A DNA stretch of 32,874 bases from CAZUCD01 sp964618855 (GTDB taxonomy: Bacteria; Sumerlaeota; Sumerlaeia; SLMS01; JANRJK01), in assembly GCA_964618855.1 (NCBI GenBank), contig CAZUCD010000024.1, forward strand, positions 1-32,874, given 5' to 3'. Made by a program: the position numbers and the translations under genes. The notes under the pieces are model-generated. The model had not been told where the DNA came from. It did no database searches and saw nothing but the letters and a program-made list of their open reading frames with translations. Of this stretch, positions 15,152-23,319 are shown one piece after another (within the stretch, counting starts at the first letter, position 1; each line of letters opens with the position of its first letter).

Positions 15152-16693
15152 ATGCTCGCCACCCTCGTTTCCTTCGCCATCCAGGGCATCGACGCGTTCC
15201 CTGTCCAGGTCGAGGTGGACGTGACGGACGTCGGGGGAGAGGCTCCCGGGACGTGGAACATCGTCGGCCTTGGGGACATGGCGATCCGTGAGGCCCGCGA
15301 GCGCGTGAAGGCCGCCCTCAAGAACAGCCAGCTCTCGCTCTACCAGAAGCGCGTGGTCGTGAACCTCGCCCCTGCGGACGTGCGCAAGGAGGGCTCGCAC
15401 CTCGACCTGCCGATGGCGCTGGCGGCGCTGATTGCGACCGGCCGCGTGGAGGTGAAGCGCCAGGGATACTCCGCCGCCGGAGAGCTCGGCCTCGACGGTC
15501 GCGTACAGCCCCTCGCGGGCGCGCTCCCCCTCGCCATCGGCGCGCGCAACCACAAGCTGAAGGGCATACTCCTGCCCGAGTCGAACGCGCGGGAGGCCGC
15601 GTGCATCGAGGGGCTGGACGTGATCCCCGTGTCCACGCTGCTTGATGCGGCCGAGTTCCTGCGCGGGTCGTTGGAGATCCCCCCGGCGACCGCGGACCTG
15701 GCCGCCGAGGACGCGCTCGTCCATCGCGAGGATCTCTCCGACGTCAAGGGCCAGGAGACCGCCAAGCGCGCACTGGAGGTTGCCGCCGCCGGTTCCCACA
15801 ACCTGCTGATGGTCGGCCCCCCCGGAAGCGGCAAGACGATGCTGGCGCGGCGCCTCCCCGGCATCATGCCGCCCATGACCTTCGAAGAGCGGATCGAGTC
15901 GTCGAAGATTCACAGCATCGCCGGCCTGTTGAATGGGCGCGCGGGGTTGCTGCCGGCACGGCCGTTTCGCGCCCCGCACCACACGGCATCGAGTCCGGCA
16001 CTCGTCGGGGGAGGCTCATCGCCGCGTCCCGGCGAGGTCTCCCTCGCGCACCACGGCGTGCTCTTCCTGGACGAGTTGCCCGAGTTCAACCGCAACGTGC
16101 TGGAAGTCCTGCGGCAACCGCTGGAGGACGGGCGGGTGCTCATCTCGCGCGCAACCGCGTCCATCGAGTTCCCTGCGCGCTTCGTGATGATCGCGGCGAT
16201 GAATCCGACCCCGAGCGGATTCGACCCGAAGACCGCGGCGGAAAAGGGGCTCAACACCAAGGCCGAGATGCAGAAGTACCTCTCGCGCATCAGCGGCCCG
16301 CTACTCGACCGCATCGACCTCCAGATCGAGGTCCCCGCGGTGAAGATCGAGGACCTCCGCCACCGGCAGGCGGGGGAGGGGAGCCAGCAGGTTCGGGAGC
16401 GTGTAATCGCCGCGCGCGAGCGCCAACAGCGGCGCTTCGCGGGTCGGCAGGGAATCTTCGCCAATGCCCACATGGGCGCGAAGGAACTAAACGAGTTCTG
16501 CCACCTGCAACCGGGGGCGCAGCAACTCCTCGAGCGCGCCGTCCAGTCGCTCTCCCTCTCCGCACGCGCCTACGACCGCCTGCGCAAGGTTGCGCGCACC
16601 CTCGCAGACCTCTCCGGCCATGACGATATCCTGCCGGAGCATATCGCCGAGGCCGTGCAGTACCGGAGCCTTGAGCGGCTGGGGGTGGGGTGA
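15152..16693 (+). CDS. YifB/ComM-family Mg-chelatase-like AAA+ ATPase
   Basis: A 513-residue member of the YifB/ComM group; ComM is a hexameric helicase promoting branch migration in natural transformation. The order is an N-terminal ChlI-type Lon-like fold (about 1-170, with VGLGDMAIREARERVKAALKNS), an AAA+ core (about 190-395) and a C-terminal helical Mg_chelatase_C domain (about 400-510). Walker A is GPPGSGKT (222-229), Walker B VLFLDE (303-308), and the arginine-bearing RISGPLLDRID is at 379-389. The NPCPCG cysteine motif seen in many homologues is NPTPSG (351-356) here. As I recall, some proteobacterial YifB proteins also lack the cysteines. It follows scpB, and its stop overlaps the next gene's GTG. 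Confidence 0.93.
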   Translation: MLATLVSFAIQGIDAFPVQVEVDVTDVGGEAPGTWNIVGLGDMAIREARERVKAALKNSQLSLYQKRVVVNLAPADVRKEGSHLDLPMALAALIATGRVEVKRQGYSAAGELGLDGRVQPLAGALPLAIGARNHKLKGILLPESNAREAACIEGLDVIPVSTLLDAAEFLRGSLEIPPATADLAAEDALVHREDLSDVKGQETAKRALEVAAAGSHNLLMVGPPGSGKTMLARRLPGIMPPMTFEERIESSKIHSIAGLLNGRAGLLPARPFRAPHHTASSPALVGGGSSPRPGEVSLAHHGVLFLDELPEFNRNVLEVLRQPLEDGRVLISRATASIEFPARFVMIAAMNPTPSGFDPKTAAEKGLNTKAEMQKYLSRISGPLLDRIDLQIEVPAVKIEDLRHRQAGEGSQQVRERVIAARERQQRRFAGRQGIFANAHMGAKELNEFCHLQPGAQQLLERAVQSLSLSARAYDRLRKVARTLADLSGHDDILPEHIAEAVQYRSLERLGVG

Positions 16694-17244
16694 ACCCTCA
16701 GGGTTCGCAGGGTGCGGGGGAGAGCCTTGCCGCCGACCCCGCCTTGACCGGGGAGTCGACCGCCCCCGAGTGGCCCTGGCGGTGCCTTGCTTGGACGACA
16801 TCGATCTACGTCGCCGCCGGAACCGTTTTCCTGGACGCGGAGGTGTGCCTCACAGCAGGTGGGGTGGCTGTGGCCGGAGGGATAGCCGCCGCAGCCGTGG
16901 CCATGGGCTTGCGCGGAGTTCGCCGCCGTTGGCTCGTGGTCGGGCTCCTCGCCACGCTGCTCGCGTTCCTCGGAATCTATCGGACACCATGGAACACGAG
17001 GAAACCGTTCCTCCGCGACTTCCGCACCATTCAGCCCGGCATGACCGTCGCGGAAGCCCGTGGGATCATGGCCAGGCACATCGTCGGCACCTGCTGGCCG
17101 TCCCATCCCGGCTCAGATACAGAGCTGCAGTTGCAGAACTCGATGGTGTACCGCCACTCGGACGAGGGCGAGTTCAACGCCGATTGGGGGATCGTACGAA
17201 TCCGGGATGGACGGGTCGTGGGCACGGAGTTCTCGGCGGACTAG
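16690..17244 (+). CDS. Membrane protein with C-terminal BamE/SmpA-like domain
   Basis: A 184-residue protein of unknown function. After about 28 polar residues come two or three hydrophobic segments (WRCLAWTTSIYVAAGTVFL; AGGVAVAGGIAAAAVAMGL; RWLVVGLLATLLAFLGIY). The C-terminal ~80 residues begin IQPGMTVAEARGIMARHIVG and end GIVRIRDGRVVGTEFSAD. This resembles the GMT...eV...lG opening and closing strand pattern of the BamE/SmpA fold. In BamE that domain is on a lipoprotein of the outer-membrane assembly machine; here it is tethered to the membrane by TM helices. GTG 16690 overlaps the yifB stop as GTGA. The fold match is by eye and moderate only. Confidence 0.55.
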   Translation: MNPQGSQGAGESLAADPALTGESTAPEWPWRCLAWTTSIYVAAGTVFLDAEVCLTAGGVAVAGGIAAAAVAMGLRGVRRRWLVVGLLATLLAFLGIYRTPWNTRKPFLRDFRTIQPGMTVAEARGIMARHIVGTCWPSHPGSDTELQLQNSMVYRHSDEGEFNADWGIVRIRDGRVVGTEFSAD

Positions 17245-17307
17245 GCGACGCCGAAACTCGCAGTCCACCCCCGATCCCGCATGGGAGACGCGGGCGCTGC
17301 CCATCGA

Positions 17308-17340
17308 GGTGGAGGACTCTCCGGGGGCGACCCCTCCACC
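17308..17340 (+). terminator. Possible hairpin after the scpA-yifB unit
   Basis: A perfect 8-bp inverted repeat, GGTGGAGG (17308-17315) and CCTCCACC (17333-17340), with a 17-nt loop. It lies 63 nt after the stop of the BamE-like gene. There is no following T-tract, so a rho-independent terminator is doubtful. It could be a structural 3' end or an attenuating hairpin. Confidence 0.3.
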
Positions 17341-17404
17341 GGACGCATGGCGCATAAATGGTTTGCGCCCGGGTGGGGGGGCACATTGGACCTGTCGGTT
17401 CGGT

Positions 17405-17437
17405 TTGACAGGCGTGGCCCCGGGAGGGGCACACTAT
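17405..17437 (+). promoter_or_regulatory. Candidate promoter of the SPT-like gene
   Basis: A perfect -35 hexamer TTGACA (17405-17410) occurs 70 nt before the first possible start codon. The best -10 is weak: CACACT at 19-nt spacing or CACTAT (17432-17437) at 21-nt spacing, each with three matches. The -35 is convincing, the -10 is not. Confidence 0.3.
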
Positions 17438-17480
17438 GAAGGATTAGGCAGGCTTATTCACACCTTTCGTCGCCCCGGCG

Positions 17481-18848
17481 ATGAAAGGCGAGTTACGACG
17501 CTTGGACGCAAAGAACCAGATGCCCTCCTCCGCACCACACGCCGACAAGGCGTCCCCCCTCCCCGTGGCCCCCGCGCTCGATCCGGCGCTCGGCCTCGAT
17601 ACCTGGGATGGGACGGCGGTCCCGCTGCTCGACAAGTGCCGCGACTTCACCAAGGCCAACGAGCTGCGCGAGATGGGCATCTACCCCTACTTCCGCACGA
17701 TCGATTCGGCGCAGGACACCGAGGTCACCATCGAAGGGCGGAAGATGCTCATGCTCGGGTCCAACTCGTACATGGGCCTGACGAACGATCCGCGCATCAA
17801 GGAAGCGGCCAAGGCCGCGATCGAGAAGTACGGCACCGGATGCGCAGGTTCCCGGTTCCTGAACGGCACTCTCGACATCCACATCGACCTTGAGGAGCGC
17901 ATCGCCAACTGGCTCGGCAAGGAGGCGGCCCTCGTCTTCACCACGGGCTTCCAAGTCAACCTCGGGGCCATCTCGGCGCTCCTGGGCCGCGAGGATGCCG
18001 TGTTCATGGACCGCGCGGACCATGCCTCCATCGTGGACGGCGTGCGGCTGGGATTCGGCCGAGTGCACAAGTTCCCCCACAACAACCTGAAGGAACTCGA
18101 CCGCCAACTCGCCGCGAGCGGCGCCCCGGGCAAGTTCATCGTCGTTGACGGCGTCTATTCTATGGAGGGCGACATCGCCCCCCTGCCCGGGCTTGTGGAA
18201 CTGGCCCGCAGGCACGGCGCCGCGATCATGGTGGACGACGCGCACTCGATCGGCGTGCTCGGCTCGACGGGCAACGGGACCGCGGACCACTTCGGCCTCT
18301 CGGACCAGGTGGCGCTGATCGGCGGGACTTTCTCGAAGTCGCTCGCCTCGATCGGCGGTTTCGTGGCTGGCGACGCGCGGACCATCGACTTCCTGAAGCA
18401 CCATGCGCGCGCGCTGATTTTCTCCGCTTCGATGGCGCCGCCCTGCGTCGCCGCCGCGCGCAAGGCCCTGGAAATCATCATCGCGGAGCCCGAGCGCCGC
18501 GAGCGCCTCTGGGAGAACACGCGCTTCATGCAGCGCGAACTCGTTCGCCTCGGCTTCGACATCGGACCATCGCAGACGCCGATCATCCCGGTCACCGTGG
18601 GCTCCATCGAGGACTGCTTCACCATGTGGCGCCGCCTCCACGAGGAGGGCCTCTTCGTGAACCCGGTCGTTCCGCCCGCGACGCCCTCCAACCATTGCCT
18701 GATGCGCATAAGCGTCATGGCCACGCACACGATCGAGCAGCTTTCCTGGTCGCTTGAGGTCCTTGAGCGCGTGGGGCGCGAGCTCGGCGTGCTCCACAAG
18801 TTCGGCCCGGGCGCCCAGGGGGGCGCAGGCAACGGTTCGCACGCCTGA
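17481..18848 (+). CDS. Serine palmitoyltransferase-like alpha-oxoamine synthase
   Basis: A PLP-dependent fold-type I enzyme that condenses an acyl thioester with an amino acid. Resemblance to Bacteroidetes serine palmitoyltransferases is strong: ELREMGIYPYFRTI, MLGSNSYMGLTNDP, and KYGTGCAGSRFLNGTLDIHIDLE. Active-site residues are visible: ring-stacking H181 (RADHASI), the D252/H255 pair (VDDAHSIG) and the Schiff-base lysine K286 (GGTFSKSLAS). Length (455) is near that of these relatives, with a longer N-terminal arm. ATG 17481 and ATG 17520 are both possible starts; neither has a good Shine-Dalgarno sequence. The product would be 3-ketodihydrosphingosine, the first step of sphingolipid synthesis. 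Glycine- or alanine-using homologues (Kbl, BioF) are less likely given the motif details. No ceramide synthase or reductase is nearby. Confidence 0.85.
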   Translation: MKGELRRLDAKNQMPSSAPHADKASPLPVAPALDPALGLDTWDGTAVPLLDKCRDFTKANELREMGIYPYFRTIDSAQDTEVTIEGRKMLMLGSNSYMGLTNDPRIKEAAKAAIEKYGTGCAGSRFLNGTLDIHIDLEERIANWLGKEAALVFTTGFQVNLGAISALLGREDAVFMDRADHASIVDGVRLGFGRVHKFPHNNLKELDRQLAASGAPGKFIVVDGVYSMEGDIAPLPGLVELARRHGAAIMVDDAHSIGVLGSTGNGTADHFGLSDQVALIGGTFSKSLASIGGFVAGDARTIDFLKHHARALIFSASMAPPCVAAARKALEIIIAEPERRERLWENTRFMQRELVRLGFDIGPSQTPIIPVTVGSIEDCFTMWRRLHEEGLFVNPVVPPATPSNHCLMRISVMATHTIEQLSWSLEVLERVGRELGVLHKFGPGAQGGAGNGSHA

Positions 18849-18861
18849 CCGTGCCCAACCC

Positions 18862-20103
18862 ATGATTCGGCACCGACTGGGCAACGGCCTGACCGTCCTC
18901 GCCCGACCCCAGCGTGCGCTTCCGCTGCTGACCCTCGACATGTGGGTCCGCGTGGGGAGCGGCGACGAGCCCCGGGAACTTGCCGGCGCCAGCCACTTCC
19001 TCGAGCACATGCTGTTCAAGGGCACCCCGAACCTGCCGGTTGGGGAGTACGACCGCCGCATCGAGGGGCTGGGCGGCTATCTCAATGCGGCCACCAGCTA
19101 CGACTACACGCACTACTACATCGAGGTCCCGTCCGACTGCATGGATGCGGCCCTCAATGACTTCGCGGACGTGATCCAGCACTCGGAGATTTCGGACGCG
19201 GAGGTGGACTCCGAGCGCCAGGTCATCCTCGAGGAAATCCGTCGCAAGAACGACGACCCGTCGGGGTTCCTGTACGACAATATCGTCCGCAGCGGGATCG
19301 AAGAGGGGGCGTACTCGCACCCCGTCATCGGCTACTCGGAGAGCGTGTCGGGATTCACCGGCGCGCAGCTCCGCGACCATTACCGGCGGTTCTACTCCGC
19401 CGACAACATGGCTCTAGTGGTCTCGGGGGACTTTGACCCCGACACGCTGATGCCGCGGCTGGAGGGGCTGTTTGCGGACCTTCCCGCACACGTGCGCCCA
19501 CACCGGCGCTCCGCCCCCACGACGCGCTTCTCAGACCCCGCGACGAAGTCCTGGCCGCGCGATTGGAAGGAGACCTACTTCTATCTGGCGTTCCCGGCAC
19601 CGGGCGTAACCTCCATCGAGGACGAAGTCGCGGGGGACATGGCATCGGTCATCCTCTCCGGCGGCCGCTCCTCGCGGCTGGTGTCCTCGCTGCGCGAGCG
19701 GCAGCGCCTCGTGTCGTCGATTTCGGCCTACTTTCCCTCGAACCGCCACGAGTCGCTCGCGCTTGTCGGCGGCAGGTGCTCCGGCGAGAACCTCGGCCGT
19801 GCACGGGATGCGGTGTTTGAGGAGGTCGAGTCGCTCCTGTCCGGGGGGCTGCGCGAGGGCGAGCTTGAGCGGGCGAGGCGTCAGCTCGTCAACGGCCATG
19901 TCTACGCCCTCGAGTCCAACAGCGACGCGGCGGGCCTCATAGGATTCTCGCACATCCTGCTCGGCGACGCGTCCATCCATGACCGGTATGTGGAGGTGGC
20001 GCGCACGATCCCGGCATCGGCGGCGCTCTCCCGCATCGAGTCGTTCATGCAACGCGCGCAGGCGAGCCTCTACTCCACCGGACCCGGGGGACAAACCGCG
20101 TGA
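18862..20103 (+). CDS. M16 zinc metallopeptidase, catalytic subunit
   Basis: A 413-residue pitrilysin/insulinase-family (M16B) peptidase. The inverted zinc motif HxxEH is intact (H45-F-L-E48-H49 in ASHFLEHMLFKGT). It is followed by the substrate-side LNAATSYDYTHYY strand and a third zinc-ligand region (SERQVILEEIRRK). The C-terminal half (from about residue 215) is the homologous non-catalytic domain, with GGRSSRLVSSLRERQRLVSS. ATG 18862 starts just before the conserved GNGLTVL strand, 13 nt after the SPT-like gene. The stop overlaps the next gene as GTGA. With the downstream partner it probably forms a heterodimer like mitochondrial processing peptidase. No signal peptide is visible, so location is unresolved. 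Confidence 0.93.
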   Translation: MIRHRLGNGLTVLARPQRALPLLTLDMWVRVGSGDEPRELAGASHFLEHMLFKGTPNLPVGEYDRRIEGLGGYLNAATSYDYTHYYIEVPSDCMDAALNDFADVIQHSEISDAEVDSERQVILEEIRRKNDDPSGFLYDNIVRSGIEEGAYSHPVIGYSESVSGFTGAQLRDHYRRFYSADNMALVVSGDFDPDTLMPRLEGLFADLPAHVRPHRRSAPTTRFSDPATKSWPRDWKETYFYLAFPAPGVTSIEDEVAGDMASVILSGGRSSRLVSSLRERQRLVSSISAYFPSNRHESLALVGGRCSGENLGRARDAVFEEVESLLSGGLREGELERARRQLVNGHVYALESNSDAAGLIGFSHILLGDASIHDRYVEVARTIPASAALSRIESFMQRAQASLYSTGPGGQTA

Positions 20104-21323
20104 CCGCGACGCTCGCCAACGGACTCAAGCTGCACTTCAGGCGTATGGACACCGCGCCCGTCGCGGCGATGACGGTCGTCCTGGACACGGGAGCGCGGGA
20201 CGACTCCGCCAGCCTCTGCGGCCGCACGAACCTGATGGCGCGCCTCATCGGCAAGGGGTCCACCACGCGCTCCTCGCCCGCCATGGCGGAGGCGTTCGAG
20301 TCCCTCGGAATCTCATTTGGTGCCTCGGCCAGCCAGGATTTCGTTGCGGTTTCCGTGCAGTCGCTCGCCGAGGACTTCCCCCGCGCGGTCGAGCTGTTCG
20401 CGGATGCGCTCTTCCGCGCCAACTTTCCGTGGGAGGAGATCGACACGGAGCGTGGCCGCGTGCGGTCCGAGATTCGCGCGCGCGACGACCGCCCGCCGCA
20501 GCTCGCCATGAAGAACCTGCGTCGCATGCTCTACGAACCGCACGCCTATGCGCGCCCGGTAGAGGGGGAACTCGCGACGCTTGACGAGATCGCGCAGGTG
20601 GACCTAGGCACGCTGCACGAGGCGGCCGCCATCTCCCCCCGCATGGTCGCCTCCGTAGCCGGCATGCTGGACGAGGACCAGGTCGCCAGGCTGCTCGGGA
20701 GTCACTTTCCGCCCCCGCCGGAACGGTTCGACCGGCGTGTGAAGGTTGATACTTCGCTGCCATTCCGGGCGGGACGAAGCGTGGTGGAGAGGCGGGTGGA
20801 ACAGGCCTTCATCGCGCTCGGCCACAGGCTGTGCGGCGTCGCCGACACCGACGTGCCAGCCATCATCGTCGCGAGCACGATCCTCGGGGGCGGGATGAGC
20901 TCGCGCCTGTTTGCGGAGCTCCGCGACCGGCGCGGCCTTGCCTACGCCGTGGGGGCAACGTGCTCATTCAACGAAATGCACGGGGCCTTCGTCGCCTACA
21001 TCGGGACCAAGCCGGAATCGCAGAAGGAGGCCGAGGACGGCCTTTGGAGCGAGGTGCGCCGCCTGCGCGAGGAACCCGTGCCCGTTGACGAGCTCGTCCG
21101 CGCACAGAACTACATCGTCGGGAACTTCCTCCGGGACCTCGAAACCTGCCGCGCCCGTGCCGCCCGCACGGTCAACGATGTCGTCCTGGGGCTGGGCGCG
21201 GACTATTCGCTCCGCTATCCCTCCCTCATCCGGGGGGTCACGCCCCGCGATGTGATGCGCATTGCGAACAGGTACTTCATCGACCCTAGTTTCTCCATCG
21301 TCACGCCCAAGGCGGACGTCTAG
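20100..21323 (+). CDS. M16 peptidase-family non-catalytic partner subunit
   Basis: A 407-residue M16 homologue that lacks the zinc motif. Where HxxEH should be, after ARDDSASLCGRTN, the sequence reads LMARLIGKGSTT with no His or Glu pair. It keeps the C-terminal half features that help substrate binding in inactive subunits: ILGGGMSSRLFAELRDRRGLAYAVG and FVAYIGTKPE. GTG 20100 overlaps the stop of the catalytic subunit by four bases. Adjacent active/inactive M16 pairs of about 45 kDa each are known to work as heterodimers, and the overlap would favour equal production. Substrate unknown. Confidence 0.9.
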   Translation: MTATLANGLKLHFRRMDTAPVAAMTVVLDTGARDDSASLCGRTNLMARLIGKGSTTRSSPAMAEAFESLGISFGASASQDFVAVSVQSLAEDFPRAVELFADALFRANFPWEEIDTERGRVRSEIRARDDRPPQLAMKNLRRMLYEPHAYARPVEGELATLDEIAQVDLGTLHEAAAISPRMVASVAGMLDEDQVARLLGSHFPPPPERFDRRVKVDTSLPFRAGRSVVERRVEQAFIALGHRLCGVADTDVPAIIVASTILGGGMSSRLFAELRDRRGLAYAVGATCSFNEMHGAFVAYIGTKPESQKEAEDGLWSEVRRLREEPVPVDELVRAQNYIVGNFLRDLETCRARAARTVNDVVLGLGADYSLRYPSLIRGVTPRDVMRIANRYFIDPSFSIVTPKADV

Positions 21324-21379
21324 GATCGTCATCGTCGCGCCGGGTACGTCCGCGCCGCCAGGGGGCTCAGGGCAAGCAC

Positions 21380-22582
21380 ATGAGGATCGGGATCATCTGC
21401 TATCCGACCTACGGCGGCTCCGGCGTCGTGGCGACGGAGTTGGGGCGGTTCCTGGCCCGCCGCGGGCACGAGGTCCACTTCATCTCGAGCAGCGTCCCGT
21501 TCCGCCTGGCGCTCGACGCCACGGAGGGCATCATTTTCCACGAGGTGCACGAGTTCCACTATCCGCTTTTCGGAAGCCAGCTCTACACGCTCTCCCTCGC
21601 GAGCAAGTGCATTCAGATAGCGAACGAGTTCGGCCTCGAGATCATCCACGCGCACTATGCAATCCCGCACGCGGTGAGCGGCTGGATCGCGCGCGAGGCG
21701 GTGGCGGAGCGGCACACGCTCCGTCTCGTGACGACGCTGCACGGGACGGATATCACGCTCGTCGGGCGCGCCCCCTCCTTCTTCCCGGTTGTGAAGCACG
21801 CCCTCAACCAGTCCGACGCCATCACGGCCGTCTCCGGCTGGCTGGCGCGCGAGACCGAGTCCGCCTTCGCCCCGTCGCATCCTGTCGAGGTCATCAACAA
21901 CTTCGTGGATTCGACGAAGTTCCGCCCGAGCATCACGCCTTGCAGGCGCAGCCGGTTTGCACCCAACGGCGAGAAGCTCATCATGCACATCTCGAACTTC
22001 CGGCCCGTGAAGCGCGTCACCGACGTCATCAGGACGTTCGCGCGGATCAAGGCGCAGATGCCCGCGAGGCTGCTCCTCATCGGCGACGGCCCCGAGTACG
22101 AGCGCACGTCCCAACTCGCGCATGAACTGGGCATCTTCGAGGACGTCATCTTCCTCGGGAAGCAGGACCAGGTGGAGGTGTTCTTTTCCTGCGCGGACCT
22201 GTTCCTGCTGCCGAGCGAGTACGAGAGCTTCGGCCTCGCCGCCATCGAGGCGATGTCTTCCGAGATCCCCGTCGTATCCAGCAACGGCGGCGGGCTGCCG
22301 GAGGTCATCCGCCACGGGGAAACAGGCTTCCTGGCACCGGTCGGCGACGTGGAGAAGATGGCGGAGTACGGGTTGATGGTGCTGCGCGACGCTGACCTTG
22401 CGGACCGCATCAGCGCCGCCGCCCGCCGCGACGTGATGGAGCGGTTCCGGCCCGACACGATCGTCGGCCAGTACGAGGCGCTCTACGAGCGGGTCCTGTC
22501 GTCGGGTCCTAGGCGGACCTGCTCTCCCGGTGAGCCGCTCTACCCGCCGCAGAAGCACTGGGAGCATTCGTACGACATATGA
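21380..22582 (+). CDS. bshA: N-acetyl-alpha-D-glucosaminyl L-malate synthase
   Basis: A GT4 glycosyltransferase that joins GlcNAc from UDP-GlcNAc to L-malate, the first step of bacillithiol synthesis. The 400-residue product has the BshA-specific N-terminus MRIGIICYPTYGGSGVVATE. It also has HEVHFISSSVPFRL, HYPLFGSQLYTLSLASK, IIHAHYAIPHA and TLHGTDITLVG. The C-terminal Rossmann domain carries LIGDGPEYE and the E-x7-E donor-site motif in YESFGLAAIEAMS. About 30 residues extend past the usual end (SGPRRTCSPGEPLYPPQKHW). ATG 21380 follows a CAGGG. It is 56 nt after the M16 pair, and its stop overlaps the hydrolase start as ATGA. BshB and BshC are not in the window. Confidence 0.93.
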   Translation: MRIGIICYPTYGGSGVVATELGRFLARRGHEVHFISSSVPFRLALDATEGIIFHEVHEFHYPLFGSQLYTLSLASKCIQIANEFGLEIIHAHYAIPHAVSGWIAREAVAERHTLRLVTTLHGTDITLVGRAPSFFPVVKHALNQSDAITAVSGWLARETESAFAPSHPVEVINNFVDSTKFRPSITPCRRSRFAPNGEKLIMHISNFRPVKRVTDVIRTFARIKAQMPARLLLIGDGPEYERTSQLAHELGIFEDVIFLGKQDQVEVFFSCADLFLLPSEYESFGLAAIEAMSSEIPVVSSNGGGLPEVIRHGETGFLAPVGDVEKMAEYGLMVLRDADLADRISAAARRDVMERFRPDTIVGQYEALYERVLSSGPRRTCSPGEPLYPPQKHWEHSYDI

Positions 22583-23319
22583 GCGCCGAAGCGACAGCCG
22601 GGGATTCAGCCCGGGAGAATGCCGCGGCTGGCCAGGGAGAGCCGCCCCCCGTGGTCATCATCCACGGCCTGGGTGTCCACCCCTGGATCATGTCCGTCCT
22701 CGCGTGGAGGATCCGCCGTGGAGGACGCCGCGCGCACCTGGTGGGCTACAACTCGTACCACGTCTCCATGCCGCAGATCGCCCAACGGGTCTCGCGCAAG
22801 GTCAGGAGGCTGGGCCACTCAGAGATCGACATCGTGGCTCACTCGATGGGCGGGATCATCACGCGCTACATCCTGAACCACACGCCCATGCCTCGCGTGC
22901 GCCGCATCGTCATGATCGGCACGCCCAACCGTGGCGCGAGCCTGGCCACCACCGTCATCGAACGACTCGGCCCGGTGGGTCCCGGCATCCTGGGTGAGGT
23001 GCTCTACCAAATGCGCCACGGCGACAAGGGGCTCGCCGCACGTGTTGGCCTGCTCGAGGGAATTGAGTTTGGCGTGATCGCCGGGGGGAACAGGACGAAG
23101 TCTGGCATGAGGTCATGGATCAAGGGGGACAACGACGGCATTGTCGCCGTCGCGGAGACCCCCCTGGAAGGGATGCGCGACTTTGTCCACGTCCCGGTCA
23201 GCCACACGATGCAGCTCGTGGACCGCAGGGTTGCGGAGTATGCCCTGCACTTCCTCGAGCACGGTCGCTTCAGGGGCCGGGCCGCGGCCGTCCGCCACCA
23301 GGAACCGCAAGAGGAGTGA
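22579..23319 (+). CDS. Alpha/beta hydrolase (lipase/PGAP1-like)
   Basis: A 246-residue alpha/beta-hydrolase. The oxyanion segment VVIIHGLGVHP (25-35) and nucleophile elbow AHSMGG (S89) are clear. The rest of the triad is probably D186 or D184 in KGDNDGIVAV and H209 in PVSHTMQL. MIGTPNRGAS after the nucleophile is the pattern seen in PGAP1-like and triacylglycerol lipases, which cleave ester bonds. No signal peptide is visible, so a cytoplasmic or membrane-peripheral esterase is likely. It overlaps bshA by ATGA, and its stop overlaps mutY as TGATG, so it sits inside a tightly coupled operon. Its relation to bacillithiol is unknown. Confidence 0.8.
   Translation: MSAEATAGDSARENAAAGQGEPPPVVIIHGLGVHPWIMSVLAWRIRRGGRRAHLVGYNSYHVSMPQIAQRVSRKVRRLGHSEIDIVAHSMGGIITRYILNHTPMPRVRRIVMIGTPNRGASLATTVIERLGPVGPGILGEVLYQMRHGDKGLAARVGLLEGIEFGVIAGGNRTKSGMRSWIKGDNDGIVAVAETPLEGMRDFVHVPVSHTMQLVDRRVAEYALHFLEHGRFRGRAAAVRHQEPQEE

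Larger units (their letters stand above)
17245..17480. other. Intergenic region before the SPT-like gene
   Basis: This 236-bp region holds an 8-bp inverted repeat (17308-17340), an imperfect direct repeat beginning GGTTTG (17360 and 17402, both leading into CCCGGG-G-rich-GCACA) and a candidate promoter beginning TTGACA at 17405. No reading frame of note. Confidence 0.5.

Noticed and set aside
14315..15982. A 555-codon minus-strand frame opposite scpB and yifB
   Set aside because: The opposite strand encodes clear ScpB and YifB proteins. The minus translation has no recognisable domain and starts and ends without regard to gene boundaries.
21329..22567. A 412-codon minus-strand frame opposite bshA
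   Set aside because: It mirrors bshA almost exactly, and its translation is rich in Arg, Asp, His and Val with no motif. BshA on the plus strand is unambiguous.
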